The notes below the pieces were generated by a model that did no database searches, was not told the origin of the DNA, and was given only the letters and a program-made list of their open reading frames with translations. From Cocleimonas sp. (GTDB lineage: Bacteria; Pseudomonadota; Gammaproteobacteria; Thiotrichales; Thiotrichaceae), in contig JAGLDT010000159.1 of NCBI GenBank assembly GCA_023145485.1, positions 1 through 15,856 of the forward strand: a stretch of DNA of 15,856 nt. The letters run 5' to 3'. Below, in pieces: positions 8,310 through 14,685 of the stretch (the first letter of the stretch is position 1; every line of letters begins with the position of its first letter). Position numbers and translations under genes: made by a program.

Positions 8310-8469
8310 CACCTCTATAGGGGTTATTATTAATAACTCCGATTGCTAGCAGGATCATAGGTCACACTCAGCTACGCCATTATCTTCCGCCTATGATTCC
8401 CGCTGGTTTTACGACACCTTATCATAATGAATAATTTAGCTCGATGAAACATCATCGGGCTTTTTTATT
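8310..8469 (+). ncRNA. Candidate structured small RNA or attenuated 5' leader
   Basis: The 339 bases between lptM and the SPOR lipoprotein hold no convincing ORF, but on the plus strand they hold three strong structures in a row. First is a 21-bp palindrome GGGGTTATTA-T-TAATAACTCC (8320-8340), one mismatch. Second is a long hairpin whose left arm (8346-8361) pairs with 8390-8406: 16 base pairs with one bulge and one A-C mismatch, including a G-U, around a 28-base loop. Third is an intrinsic terminator (8438-8469). Such a terminator with no gene before it points to a short non-coding transcript or a regulated leader. I compared it by eye with 6S, SRP RNA, tmRNA and RNase P signatures and saw none. 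The 5' end is uncertain because no convincing promoter was found; TTGATT at 8265-8270 is the best -35-like box, with a poor -10. Confidence 0.45.
8438..8469 (+). terminator. Intrinsic terminator upstream of the SPOR lipoprotein gene
   Basis: AGCTCGATG (8438-8446) pairs with CATCGGGCT (8453-8461) in a nine-base-pair stem with one G-U, a six-base loop, and a run of T at 8461-8466. It faces the plus strand. The next ATG is only 41 bases on, so there is little room for a separate promoter after it. Confidence 0.85.
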
Positions 8470-8509
8470 GAATAACTAATAAAAATAAACAAAGAATGAG
8501 GAAACCACC

Positions 8510-9043
8510 ATGAGATTAAATCTTAATCGCATACTTTTTATAACTATTTTATCTGCAACGATGACTGCTTGTAGCACAAACCCTGTGGTTGACAACAACA
8601 AGAGCGTTGCAACTGGGACTATTAGTCATAATAGCAATACGCCCGCTCAAAGTACTGTCAATACAAATAGCACTGATGAGTATACTTACACCGGTAGCAA
8701 TACAACCTATGATAATAGTAATACAGAGGAAACTAATAGTACTGAGACAATAGACGTTGTTGATAAGGGAAATTACGTAGGGAACGCAGCTCAAAAAGGA
8801 TTTGTAGTACAATTAACCGCAAGCATTAGTGAGGCGAAGACCAATAAAATAAAGAATACATTTGCTGGGGAGGGTTATTCTGTTATTCAAAATAGAATTG
8901 ATCGTAATGGGCAAATATTATACCGAGTTCAAATTGGACCATATATAAGTAAAGAAGAAGCAAAAAGTATATTAACTAAGATGAAAACTCGTTATAAAAA
9001 TAATATTTATATTAAAACGGCATTTGTTAATGAAAATAAATAA
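8510..9043 (+). CDS. SPOR-domain lipoprotein
   Basis: A 177-residue predicted lipoprotein. A basic start and hydrophobic stretch lead to Cys21 in SATMTAC, a loose lipobox. Residues 24-90 form a linker very rich in Asn, Thr and Ser. The C-terminal part, about 96-173, is a SPOR domain, recognisable from KGFVVQLTAS, a central NGQILYRVQIGPYISKEEA and a final basic-hydrophobic strand. SPOR domains bind denuded septal peptidoglycan, so a role in the periplasm at division or cell-wall sites is likely. It could be compared with RlpA or DedD, but there is no RlpA catalytic domain, so I give no symbol. GAGG lies nine bases before the ATG. The gene follows a terminator at 41 bases and ends before the palindrome at 9088-9113. 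Confidence 0.85.
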   Translation: MRLNLNRILFITILSATMTACSTNPVVDNNKSVATGTISHNSNTPAQSTVNTNSTDEYTYTGSNTTYDNSNTEETNSTETIDVVDKGNYVGNAAQKGFVVQLTASISEAKTNKIKNTFAGEGYSVIQNRIDRNGQILYRVQIGPYISKEEAKSILTKMKTRYKNNIYIKTAFVNENK

Positions 9044-9087
9044 TTGGTTTATCCGTTTTTAATTTTATTGATTTACTTTTTTTAAAA

Positions 9088-9113
9088 TAAATCCTCTTTT
9101 AAAAGAGGATTTA
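9088..9113. terminator. 26-bp perfect palindrome, probable bidirectional terminator
   Basis: TAAATCCTCTTTT is followed directly by its exact reverse complement. It lies between the convergent SPOR lipoprotein gene and the small exported protein gene. On the minus strand it is followed by TTTTAAAAAAAG after TTTAT, a moderately U-rich tail; on the plus strand the tail is weaker. It most likely ends the minus-strand gene and perhaps both. Confidence 0.7.
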
Positions 9114-9137
9114 TTAGTAATGATGTTTTTATTTTTC

Positions 9138-9359
9138 TTATTTAACGCTATCGTAGCACATTTCTAAAACAGAGTTGCTAGTAAGAATACCAGGGGTATA
9201 AGACGCTTGGCTTATCTGTATATTAGTTGTACTCACGTTGCTAGTATCGTTTTGAAAACTAAGAGTGAATGTATCAACATCCTCACCAGCCATCACTGAA
9301 CTGCTTAGAGTTAAACCAAAAGTTGCTATTACTAGTATTTTGCTTATTGTGTTTTTCAT
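9138..9359 (-). CDS. Small exported protein of unknown function
   Basis: A 73-residue protein with a clear signal peptide: MKNTISK, a hydrophobic core LVIATFGLTL, and a signal peptidase I site VMA before GED at about residue 24. The mature part, near 49 residues, is acidic to neutral and rich in Ser, Thr and Asn. It has one cysteine, in the C-terminal LEMCYDSVK, and no motif I know. The ATG at 9359-9357 was chosen because AAGGTG lies just upstream; a GTG nine bases earlier (adding MII) overlaps that ribosome site. The mature protein would act in the periplasm or outside the cell. It stands alone between a terminator and an AT-rich upstream region with repeats. Its base composition is more AT-rich than the neighbours, which may mean recent acquisition or relaxed selection. 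Confidence 0.7.
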   Translation of the reverse strand: MKNTISKILVIATFGLTLSSSVMAGEDVDTFTLSFQNDTSNVSTTNIQISQASYTPGILTSNSVLEMCYDSVK

Positions 9360-9589
9360 TATAATCACCTTTTATATTATTTAAAATAACATGTGTTATT
9401 TTCTTTACGTTTATAAAATTAACTTAGATGCAAAATGGTTATTTTTATTTTAACTATTATTGCCTTTGTTGCTGATATAAACGCAAGTTCTTATTATTGA
9501 GATGCAAAATATTTTATTTTTTTACACTATCATTTTGTTTTTATAATAAGTGATAATTAATTACAATAAAAACTGGTCGATAATTCTTT
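9360..9589 (-). promoter_or_regulatory. AT-rich upstream region of the small exported protein gene, with palindrome and direct repeat
   Basis: This 230-base stretch has no gene. A palindrome AAAATAACA-TG-TGTTATTTT (9383-9402) lies about 25 bases before the ATG of the exported protein and could be an operator or leader hairpin. The 11-base sequence AGATGCAAAAT occurs at 9426-9436 and again at 9500-9510, 74 bases apart, each followed by a similar T-rich stretch. A minus-strand TATAAA (9415-9410) may be the -10 box, but I could not pair it with a convincing -35. Confidence 0.45.
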
Positions 9590-10141
9590 CTAATAACTCT
9601 CTAAATTTCTATATTGTCCATTACCTAATCCATCCAGAGTCCATGATCCAATCCGATAACGAATTAAGCGTAAGGTAGGGCAGTCAATAGTAGCTGTCAT
9701 TCGACGTACTTGTCGGTTGCGTCCTTCAGAAATAGTTATTTCTAACCAAGTTTCAGGAATATGTTTTCGGTAACGCACAGGGGGGATTCTTTGCCATAAA
9801 CCATAAGGTTCACTCATACGCTTAATCTTTGCGGGCAAGGTCATGCCATCTTTTAACTTGATACCATCACGTAAATATTGTAATTTTTTCTCAGAGGGGC
9901 TCCCTTCAACTAGTACCCAATAGGTTTTGCTCATCTTATGCTTAGGATGTGCTATTTTATGTTGTAATTTGCCATTATTCGTCAGTAATAATAGACCTTC
10001 ACTGTCTTTGTCTAATCGACCAGCAGCATAAACCTCCTTTTGGTGTATATAATCAGCAAGGGTTTCGCCTTTATAGCCATCTGTATTGCTAAACTGGCAA
10101 AGTACGCCATAGGGTTTGTTAAAGAGTATTAATTTAGACAT
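9590..10141 (-). CDS. rluE: 23S rRNA pseudouridine synthase, RluE type
   Basis: A 183-residue protein of the RsuA/RluB/E/F group, which isomerises a uridine in rRNA to pseudouridine; RluE acts on U2457 of 23S rRNA in E. coli. The catalytic aspartate is D44 in GRLDKDSEGLLLLTN. Other family blocks are the N-terminal LILFNKPYGVLCQF, KTYWVLVEG, and WLEITISEGRNRQVRRM near the C-terminus. It lacks the N-terminal S4 domain found in RsuA and RluB, which fits RluE. The ATG at 10141 was preferred to one at 10204, since it gives the normal family start; the upstream 21 codons overlap the divergent gene and look unlike the family. No Shine-Dalgarno is visible. It is divergent from the DciA gene, with 39 bases between the starts. 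Confidence 0.9.
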   Translation of the reverse strand: MSKLILFNKPYGVLCQFSNTDGYKGETLADYIHQKEVYAAGRLDKDSEGLLLLTNNGKLQHKIAHPKHKMSKTYWVLVEGSPSEKKLQYLRDGIKLKDGMTLPAKIKRMSEPYGLWQRIPPVRYRKHIPETWLEITISEGRNRQVRRMTATIDCPTLRLIRYRIGSWTLDGLGNGQYRNLESY

Positions 10142-10180
10142 GAGAATATGTAGTATTGTTAGTTGTTTAGTAATGAGTCG

Positions 10181-10594
10181 ATGCGAATGAAAGAACCAAG
10201 ACAATTCATCACCAAGTACATCTTTCAGCGTTTAGGTGAGCTGAATGAGCTATCGGATAGCGTTGCTGGTTTATTACAAATCGATAGGAATATTCATACG
10301 TTATGGGTCAGTATTGAGAAAAACAAATTGCTTTTGATGACGGATGACAGCATTTTTGCCTCTCAATTACGTTTTCAGCAAGATATTATATGCCAGCATC
10401 TAAATCAAAAATTATTAATTAGATTGAAAAGCGTAAAGATCAAGGTGATGGCTACAAGTTATCAACCGACAGAAGTATCAAATGAAAAACGTTTTTATAT
10501 CTCCCCGCAAACGGCTCATACACTTTTCCATATTGCTGAGGGTATTGATGATGAAGCATTAGGGGAAACTTTGAAGCGATTAAGTGGTAGCTAA
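10181..10594 (+). CDS. dciA: DciA-like protein (DUF721), probable replicative helicase loader
   Basis: A 138-residue protein. The N-terminal half has the DUF721 pattern: a segment with LQIDRNIHTLWVSIEKNKL and then DDSIFASQLRFQQDIICQHL (residues about 55-80), which matches the family's strand-turn-helix with the S-x-LR-F motif. DciA is the ancestral bacterial partner that helps load DnaB helicase in species without DnaC or DnaI. The C-terminal 50 residues are not recognised. The ATG at 10181 was chosen; an upstream TTG at 10163 or the ATG at 10187 are possible, and no strong ribosome site decides it. In many gammaproteobacteria this gene lies near secM/secA or lpxC; here it is divergent from rluE and convergent with mnmG, 24 bases apart. 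Confidence 0.75.
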   Translation: MRMKEPRQFITKYIFQRLGELNELSDSVAGLLQIDRNIHTLWVSIEKNKLLLMTDDSIFASQLRFQQDIICQHLNQKLLIRLKSVKIKVMATSYQPTEVSNEKRFYISPQTAHTLFHIAEGIDDEALGETLKRLSGS

Positions 10595-10618
10595 TGCGTA
10601 CACTCCTTTGGTTTAAGA

Positions 10619-12499
10619 TCATTTTTTATGATAATGTTTTTTCAAATGAACTAATAGCAATGAAATAGTGGCAGGGGTAATGCCTGGTATACGTGATGCT
10701 TGCCCAATGCTTACAGGGCGTTGTTCAGAGAGCTTCTGTAATGCTTCATTGGATAAACCGCGTACATTCTTATAATTGACATCATCAGGTAATAAGGTTT
10801 CCTCATTACGCCGATGTTTGTTGATTTCCTTTTGCTGACGTTCAATATAGCCTGCGTATTTATATTGAATTTCAACTTGTTCCGCGACACGTTTATCTTT
10901 AACAGGATTGCCTATGCAATCGAGGCTGATAAGGGAGTCATAGGTGACATTGGGGCGACGCAGTAGTTCATGCAGACGGTATTCTCTACTTAATGCACCA
11001 TCAAATACGATCTCTGTTTCTTCACTAGAAATATCAGTAGGACGTACAACCGTTTCTTTAAAGCGTTGCATTTCTTGTTCTATTTTTTCACGTTTTTCAC
11101 AAAATGCGCGCCAACGATGATCATCGACTAAACCTAATTTTCGTCCTATTTCAGTGAGGCGTAGGTCTGCATTATCTTCACGTAATAATAGACGGTGTTC
11201 TGCGCGACTAGTAAACATACGGTAGGGTTCAATGGTGCCACTGGTAATCAAATCATCGACTAATACACCGATATAGGCTTCGCTACGTTTGGGTGTCCAC
11301 GCGGGCTTTTCTTGTACTTGTAGAGCGGCGTTAAGTCCTGCTAATAAACCTTGCGCGCCTGCTTCTTCATAGCCTGTTGTACCGTTAATTTGTCCAGCAA
11401 AGAATAGGCCACTAATAAATTTGCTTTCTAAACTGGGTTTTAAATCACGGGGATCAAAATAGTCGTATTCAATCGCATAACCAGGGCGGGTAATATGAGC
11501 ATGTTCAAAGCCAACAATTGAGCGGACTAATTCAACTTGTACATCAAAAGGAAGACTGGTTGAAATACCATTAGGGTACACTTCGTAGGTACTTAGCCCC
11601 TCAGGCTCGATAAAAATTTGATGACTATCTTTATCCGCAAAGCGAATCACTTTATCTTCAATGGCGGGGCAGTAGCGTGGTCCAATACCCTCAATAACGC
11701 CTGAATACAAAGGGGATCGATCTAAACCTTCATGAATAATATCATGTGTTTTTTTATTGGTATGGGTAATATGACAGGAGATTTGTTGTGGGTGTAAGTC
11801 TCGCGAGCCAAGATAAGAAAAGACAGGGGTCGGGTCATCGCCAGCCTGTTCTTGTAAGCAACTGTAATCAATACTACGAGAATCAATGCGTGCGGGTGTG
11901 CCTGTTTTTAAACGATCAAAACGAAAGGGGAGTTCGCGTAAACGATCCGCAAGGGTAATAGAGGACGGGTCACCTGTACGGCCTCCTGCATAATTTTCTA
12001 ACCCAATATGGATTTTACCACGCAGAAAAGTCCCCACCGTTAGCACCACAGTTTGAGCAGAAAAAGTCAGCCCCATTTCAGTACGAACGCCCACAACCCG
12101 TTCGCCTTCCATCACAAGATCATCAACCCCTTGCATAAAAAGATCAAGATTTTCTTGTTTTTGGATAATATCAAGAACCGCTGCTTTATAAAGAACACGA
12201 TCAGCCTGAGCGCGGGTTGCTCGTACTGCTGGGCCTTTGCGTGAATTTAGAATACGAAAATGAATTCCACCACGATCAGCTGCTAGTCCCATTGCACCGC
12301 CTAAGGCATCGATCTCTTTTACCAAATGTCCTTTGCCAATGCCTCCAATGGAAGGGTTGCAACTCATTTGACCAATGGTTTCAATATTATGGGTGAGTAA
12401 TAGGGTTTTCTGCCCCATGCGAGCGGCTGCTAATGCCGCTTCCGTTCCAGCGTGTCCGCCGCCAATAACAATGACGTGGTAGGTTTGAGGGTAGTTCAT
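10619..12499 (-). CDS. mnmG: tRNA uridine-5-carboxymethylaminomethyl synthesis enzyme MnmG (GidA)
   Basis: A 626-residue FAD protein, close to E. coli MnmG (629). With MnmE it installs the cmnm5 group on the wobble uridine of several tRNAs. The dinucleotide-binding motif [19 protein letters not shown] begins at residue 11. Cys47 in [15 protein letters not shown] and the cysteine in [11 protein letters not shown] match two conserved, catalytically relevant cysteines. [29 protein letters not shown] and [17 protein letters not shown] are family signatures. The C-terminal helical domain that contacts MnmE and tRNA is present, ending with the [19 protein letters not shown] block. MnmE is not in the window. 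A promoter candidate and a 5' hairpin lie upstream. The gene often sits next to rsmG and the par genes near the replication origin, but no such neighbours are seen here. Confidence 0.98.
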   Translation of the reverse strand: MNYPQTYHVIVIGGGHAGTEAALAAARMGQKTLLLTHNIETIGQMSCNPSIGGIGKGHLVKEIDALGGAMGLAADRGGIHFRILNSRKGPAVRATRAQADRVLYKAAVLDIIQKQENLDLFMQGVDDLVMEGERVVGVRTEMGLTFSAQTVVLTVGTFLRGKIHIGLENYAGGRTGDPSSITLADRLRELPFRFDRLKTGTPARIDSRSIDYSCLQEQAGDDPTPVFSYLGSRDLHPQQISCHITHTNKKTHDIIHEGLDRSPLYSGVIEGIGPRYCPAIEDKVIRFADKDSHQIFIEPEGLSTYEVYPNGISTSLPFDVQVELVRSIVGFEHAHITRPGYAIEYDYFDPRDLKPSLESKFISGLFFAGQINGTTGYEEAGAQGLLAGLNAALQVQEKPAWTPKRSEAYIGVLVDDLITSGTIEPYRMFTSRAEHRLLLREDNADLRLTEIGRKLGLVDDHRWRAFCEKREKIEQEMQRFKETVVRPTDISSEETEIVFDGALSREYRLHELLRRPNVTYDSLISLDCIGNPVKDKRVAEQVEIQYKYAGYIERQQKEINKHRRNEETLLPDDVNYKNVRGLSNEALQKLSEQRPVSIGQASRIPGITPATISLLLVHLKKHYHKK

Positions 12500-12554
12500 G
12501 ATATCAATAGAGGTAAGAGTAAAGCGGGGAGTATAGTGTTATGGCAAAATAATT

Positions 12555-12607
12555 GCATCTTTGAGAGAAGATGCGAGTATTTATAAAGACACTATATGAA
12601 GGGTAAA
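12555..12607 (-). promoter_or_regulatory. Candidate promoter and 5' leader hairpin of mnmG
   Basis: On the minus strand a TTTACC box (12607-12602), a 16-base spacer and TATAAA (12585-12580) form a fair sigma-70 promoter. Transcription would start near 12573. The first transcribed bases then form a hairpin, GCATCTT-loop-AAGATGC (12574-12555), a seven-base-pair stem with a six-base loop. Such a stem at the extreme 5' end could protect the message. The hairpin could instead be a weak terminator of the dapF-DUF484 transcript, followed by AATTATTTT. Confidence 0.4.
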
Positions 12608-12672
12608 TTTTGAAAGGCTCAGCTCCCAAATAAGTAGGGAACGGATATTATTTATCGCCTGAGATTATGCAT

Positions 12673-13389
12673 TTACTTTACATGCTGTGCAAAGGCATTA
12701 GAGATAAGATCACCTAAATGACTAATAAAGACGGTTCCCATACCTGAATGGAAACGATCCTTATCTTTGCTACCTAATGCTAATATACCAATGTTTTTTT
12801 CTGTTCGTAGTGGTAATAAAGCCACTGATTTTACCTCATTAATATGCCTAGAAAATAGAAATTTTTGTTGCTTTGCAGGCAATGAACCACAGATAGGTTT
12901 ACCTGTGATAAACAGATTTTCAAATTGCCTTAAACTTGCATTACTAGTGGTAATAAAGTGTAAGTTGCCTTGATCTTTTGCTGTCTTTTTTGCTTTTTTA
13001 ATTAGTCTAATTGCAACAAAATCGGCATTAAAGTCAGTATTTAAGACATCTTGGCAAATAGTGATCATTTCGTCCAAATTATCAGAACGTAATAGCTCAA
13101 GTGTTAAATGCTGTAAGCGCACCATGATTTGTTCATTACTACGTGCTGCGCGCAACAGCCCGTCTAATTGACCTTCTAAATGGTTGTTTTTTTCACGCAG
13201 AACAGCCACTTGACGTTCAATTAAGGAGGTTGCACTACCAATATTTTGATGAGGAATATGTTGTTTTTCTAGGAATTCAGAATGACGTTGAAAAAAACCT
13301 GGGTGTTGGTGTAGGTAGGTTGCTATGTCGATTTCATTAATTGCATTATTCGTCATGGTATTTTCAGTTTGCTGTAATTGCGAACTCAT
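12673..13389 (-). CDS. DUF484 family protein (GAF-like), dapF neighbour
   Basis: A 238-residue cytosolic protein of the DUF484 family, found after dapF and before xerC in many gammaproteobacteria; its biochemical role is not established. The N-terminal region has the family block DIATYLHQHPGFFQRHSEFL (21-40). A helical, probably coiled-coil stretch follows at about 53-95 (LIERQVAVLREKNNHLEGQL), and the C-terminal half is a GAF-like domain with VAIRLIKKA, SVALLPLRTEKNIGILALGS and a final FISHLGDLISNAF helix. The ATG overlaps the dapF stop as ATGA, and AGGAAG lies nine bases before it, so the start is firm and translation is probably coupled. No xerC follows: mnmG comes next, after a 173-base gap. 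Confidence 0.9.
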   Translation of the reverse strand: MSSQLQQTENTMTNNAINEIDIATYLHQHPGFFQRHSEFLEKQHIPHQNIGSATSLIERQVAVLREKNNHLEGQLDGLLRAARSNEQIMVRLQHLTLELLRSDNLDEMITICQDVLNTDFNADFVAIRLIKKAKKTAKDQGNLHFITTSNASLRQFENLFITGKPICGSLPAKQQKFLFSRHINEVKSVALLPLRTEKNIGILALGSKDKDRFHSGMGTVFISHLGDLISNAFAQHVK

Positions 13390-14216
13390 ATGGTTATACT
13401 TCCTGTGAATACTGTTGCCGTTGAGCCAGTCATCATAACGGGATTATCTTTGCCCGCCCAACTAATTAATAAATCTCCACCCGTTAGTGAAACCTTTACT
13501 AACGTATCAAGAAACCCTTGTTGTTGCCCTACAACAACCGCAGCACATGCACCTGTCCCACAAGCAAGCGTTTCACCTGAGCCACGCTCATAAACACGTA
13601 ATTTAATATGTTGTTTATTGATGATTTGCATAAATCCAATATTTGCCTGATTAGGAAAATAGTGGCTTTGTTGTATTAAAGGTGCCAAGGTTTCTACGGC
13701 TGTTGTTTGTATGTCATCTACCACAATAACTGCATGAGGATTACCCATAGAAACAACACCAGCAGATATTATACTTCCAGAAACAGATATATCATATTGA
13801 TCTTTCTGTTTATTTGCAACAAAAGGAATGGCTTTTGGGGAGAAAATTGGAGCACCCATATTGACAGTCACCTGCTCATCACTTTCAATATGGAGGGTTA
13901 TCTTACCGCTTGCGGTGACAACAGAAATAGTTTTCTGATCAGTTAATCCTTGTTGACGAACAAAGGTAGCAAAACAGCGAGCACCATTACCACACTGCTC
14001 TACTTCGCTCCCATCTGCATTGAAAATACGGTACGCAAAATCAACACCATCTTGCTCCGTAGCTTCTACTAATAAGACCTGATCGCAACCAATCCCAAAA
14101 TTGCGATTAGCAATAAAACGAATTTGCTGTTGATCTAGATTAACTATTTGATTAATGGCATCAATAACAACAAAATCATTACCTAATCCATGCATTTTTG
14201 TAAAGTTAAGTTGCAA
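13386..14216 (-). CDS. dapF: Diaminopimelate epimerase
   Basis: A 276-residue PLP-independent racemase that converts LL- to meso-diaminopimelate for peptidoglycan and lysine. The two catalytic cysteines are C75 (EQCGNGARCF) and C219 (LACGTGACAAV). The N-terminal MHGLGNDFVVID, FNADGSEVEQ, and GNPHAVIVVDD are also family blocks. The likely start is a TTG (14216-14214), as it gives the normal N-terminus MQLNFTKMHGLGNDF and has AGAGG five bases before it; the first ATG, at codon 8, would remove the first strand of the fold. dapF is first in a two-gene unit with DUF484. LysA, which uses its product, is encoded 5.5 kb away on the same strand. Confidence 0.96.
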   Translation of the reverse strand: MQLNFTKMHGLGNDFVVIDAINQIVNLDQQQIRFIANRNFGIGCDQVLLVEATEQDGVDFAYRIFNADGSEVEQCGNGARCFATFVRQQGLTDQKTISVVTASGKITLHIESDEQVTVNMGAPIFSPKAIPFVANKQKDQYDISVSGSIISAGVVSMGNPHAVIVVDDIQTTAVETLAPLIQQSHYFPNQANIGFMQIINKQHIKLRVYERGSGETLACGTGACAAVVVGQQQGFLDTLVKVSLTGGDLLISWAGKDNPVMMTGSTATVFTGSITI

Positions 14217-14302
14217 AATAACCTCTAATTGTGTTTATATGTTGAGCAAATTTAATTTTCATTCCCGTGATTCTAAATCACTTATTCTGGGCTTCCTATA
14301 AA

Positions 14303-14332
14303 ATTATAGCGAACTATCCATTTTAATGATAA
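14303..14332 (-). promoter_or_regulatory. Sigma-70 promoter for dapF
   Basis: On the minus strand TTATCA (14332-14327) is followed, after 18 bases, by a perfect TATAAT (14308-14303). Transcription would start near 14296, leaving an 80-base leader before the TTG start. The -10 box sits in a small palindrome, CTATAATTTTATAG. Confidence 0.5.
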
Positions 14333-14381
14333 GGTTGCGTTCGAATATCAGGTTTAACTAATATACATGGAGAAAATGTCG

Positions 14382-14612
14382 ATGAGCGATTTCAATGACG
14401 AACTAGATGCGCGTGGTTTAAACTGTCCCCTTCCTATTTTACGTGCTAAAAAAGCGATAAACAAACTAGATACTGGCGAAGTATTAAAAATTATTGCGAC
14501 TGATCCAGGTTCTGTAAAAGATTTTGAAGCTTTTTGCAACCAAACAGGTAATGAGTTGGTCAGTACTGCAGAAGCAGGTGCAGAGTTCACTTTCTTTATT
14601 AAGAAAGGCTAA
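14382..14612 (+). CDS. tusA: Sulfurtransferase TusA family protein
   Basis: A 76-residue protein of the TusA/SirA fold. TusA takes persulfide sulfur from IscS and passes it through the Tus relay to MnmA for 2-thiolation of wobble uridines. The active cysteine is C15 in LDARGLNCPLPILRAKKAI, the CPxP motif that marks the family. The rest (GEVLKIIATDPGSVKDFEAF, then a strand ending EFTFFIKKG) matches the fold. Three in-frame ATGs exist (14367, 14376, 14382); 14382 was chosen because GGAG at 14369-14372 lies nine bases before it, whereas it overlaps or abuts the other two. TusA paralogues (TusA-like sulfur carriers in sulfur oxidation or selenium metabolism) cannot be excluded. A terminator follows. 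Confidence 0.85.
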   Translation: MSDFNDELDARGLNCPLPILRAKKAINKLDTGEVLKIIATDPGSVKDFEAFCNQTGNELVSTAEAGAEFTFFIKKG

Positions 14613-14634
14613 TTAGCTTTATAAACTCATGCTT

Positions 14635-14663
14635 AAAAAAGGTATCTTAGGATGCCTTTTTTT
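14635..14663 (+). terminator. Intrinsic terminator after tusA
   Basis: GGTATC (14641-14646) pairs with GATGCC (14651-14656), with one G-U, around a TTAG loop. Six A precede and seven T follow. It isolates tusA from bioF, which starts 23 bases later. Confidence 0.87.
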
Positions 14664-14685
14664 ATGCCTACACTACAATTAACTC

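Noticed and set aside
8310..8469. Known housekeeping RNA (6S, SRP, tmRNA, RNase P) in the structured region
   Set aside because: None of the conserved sequence blocks of these RNAs is visible, and the length and hairpin order do not fit.
8549..8812. Minus-strand ORF of 87 codons inside the SPOR lipoprotein gene
   Set aside because: It is antisense to a gene with clear signal and SPOR domain; its cysteine- and isoleucine-rich product is a by-product of the Asn/Thr/Ser-rich linker.
10142..10204. Longer rluE start adding 21 codons
   Set aside because: The added residues do not resemble the family and would overlap the divergent DciA gene; MSKLILFNKP is the usual beginning.
12612..12650. Second copy of the CTAG-flanked palindrome near mnmG (GGCTCAGCTCCC)
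   Set aside because: Similarity is limited to a few bases at one end; no CCGAGA block, no opposite arm and no CTAG flank.
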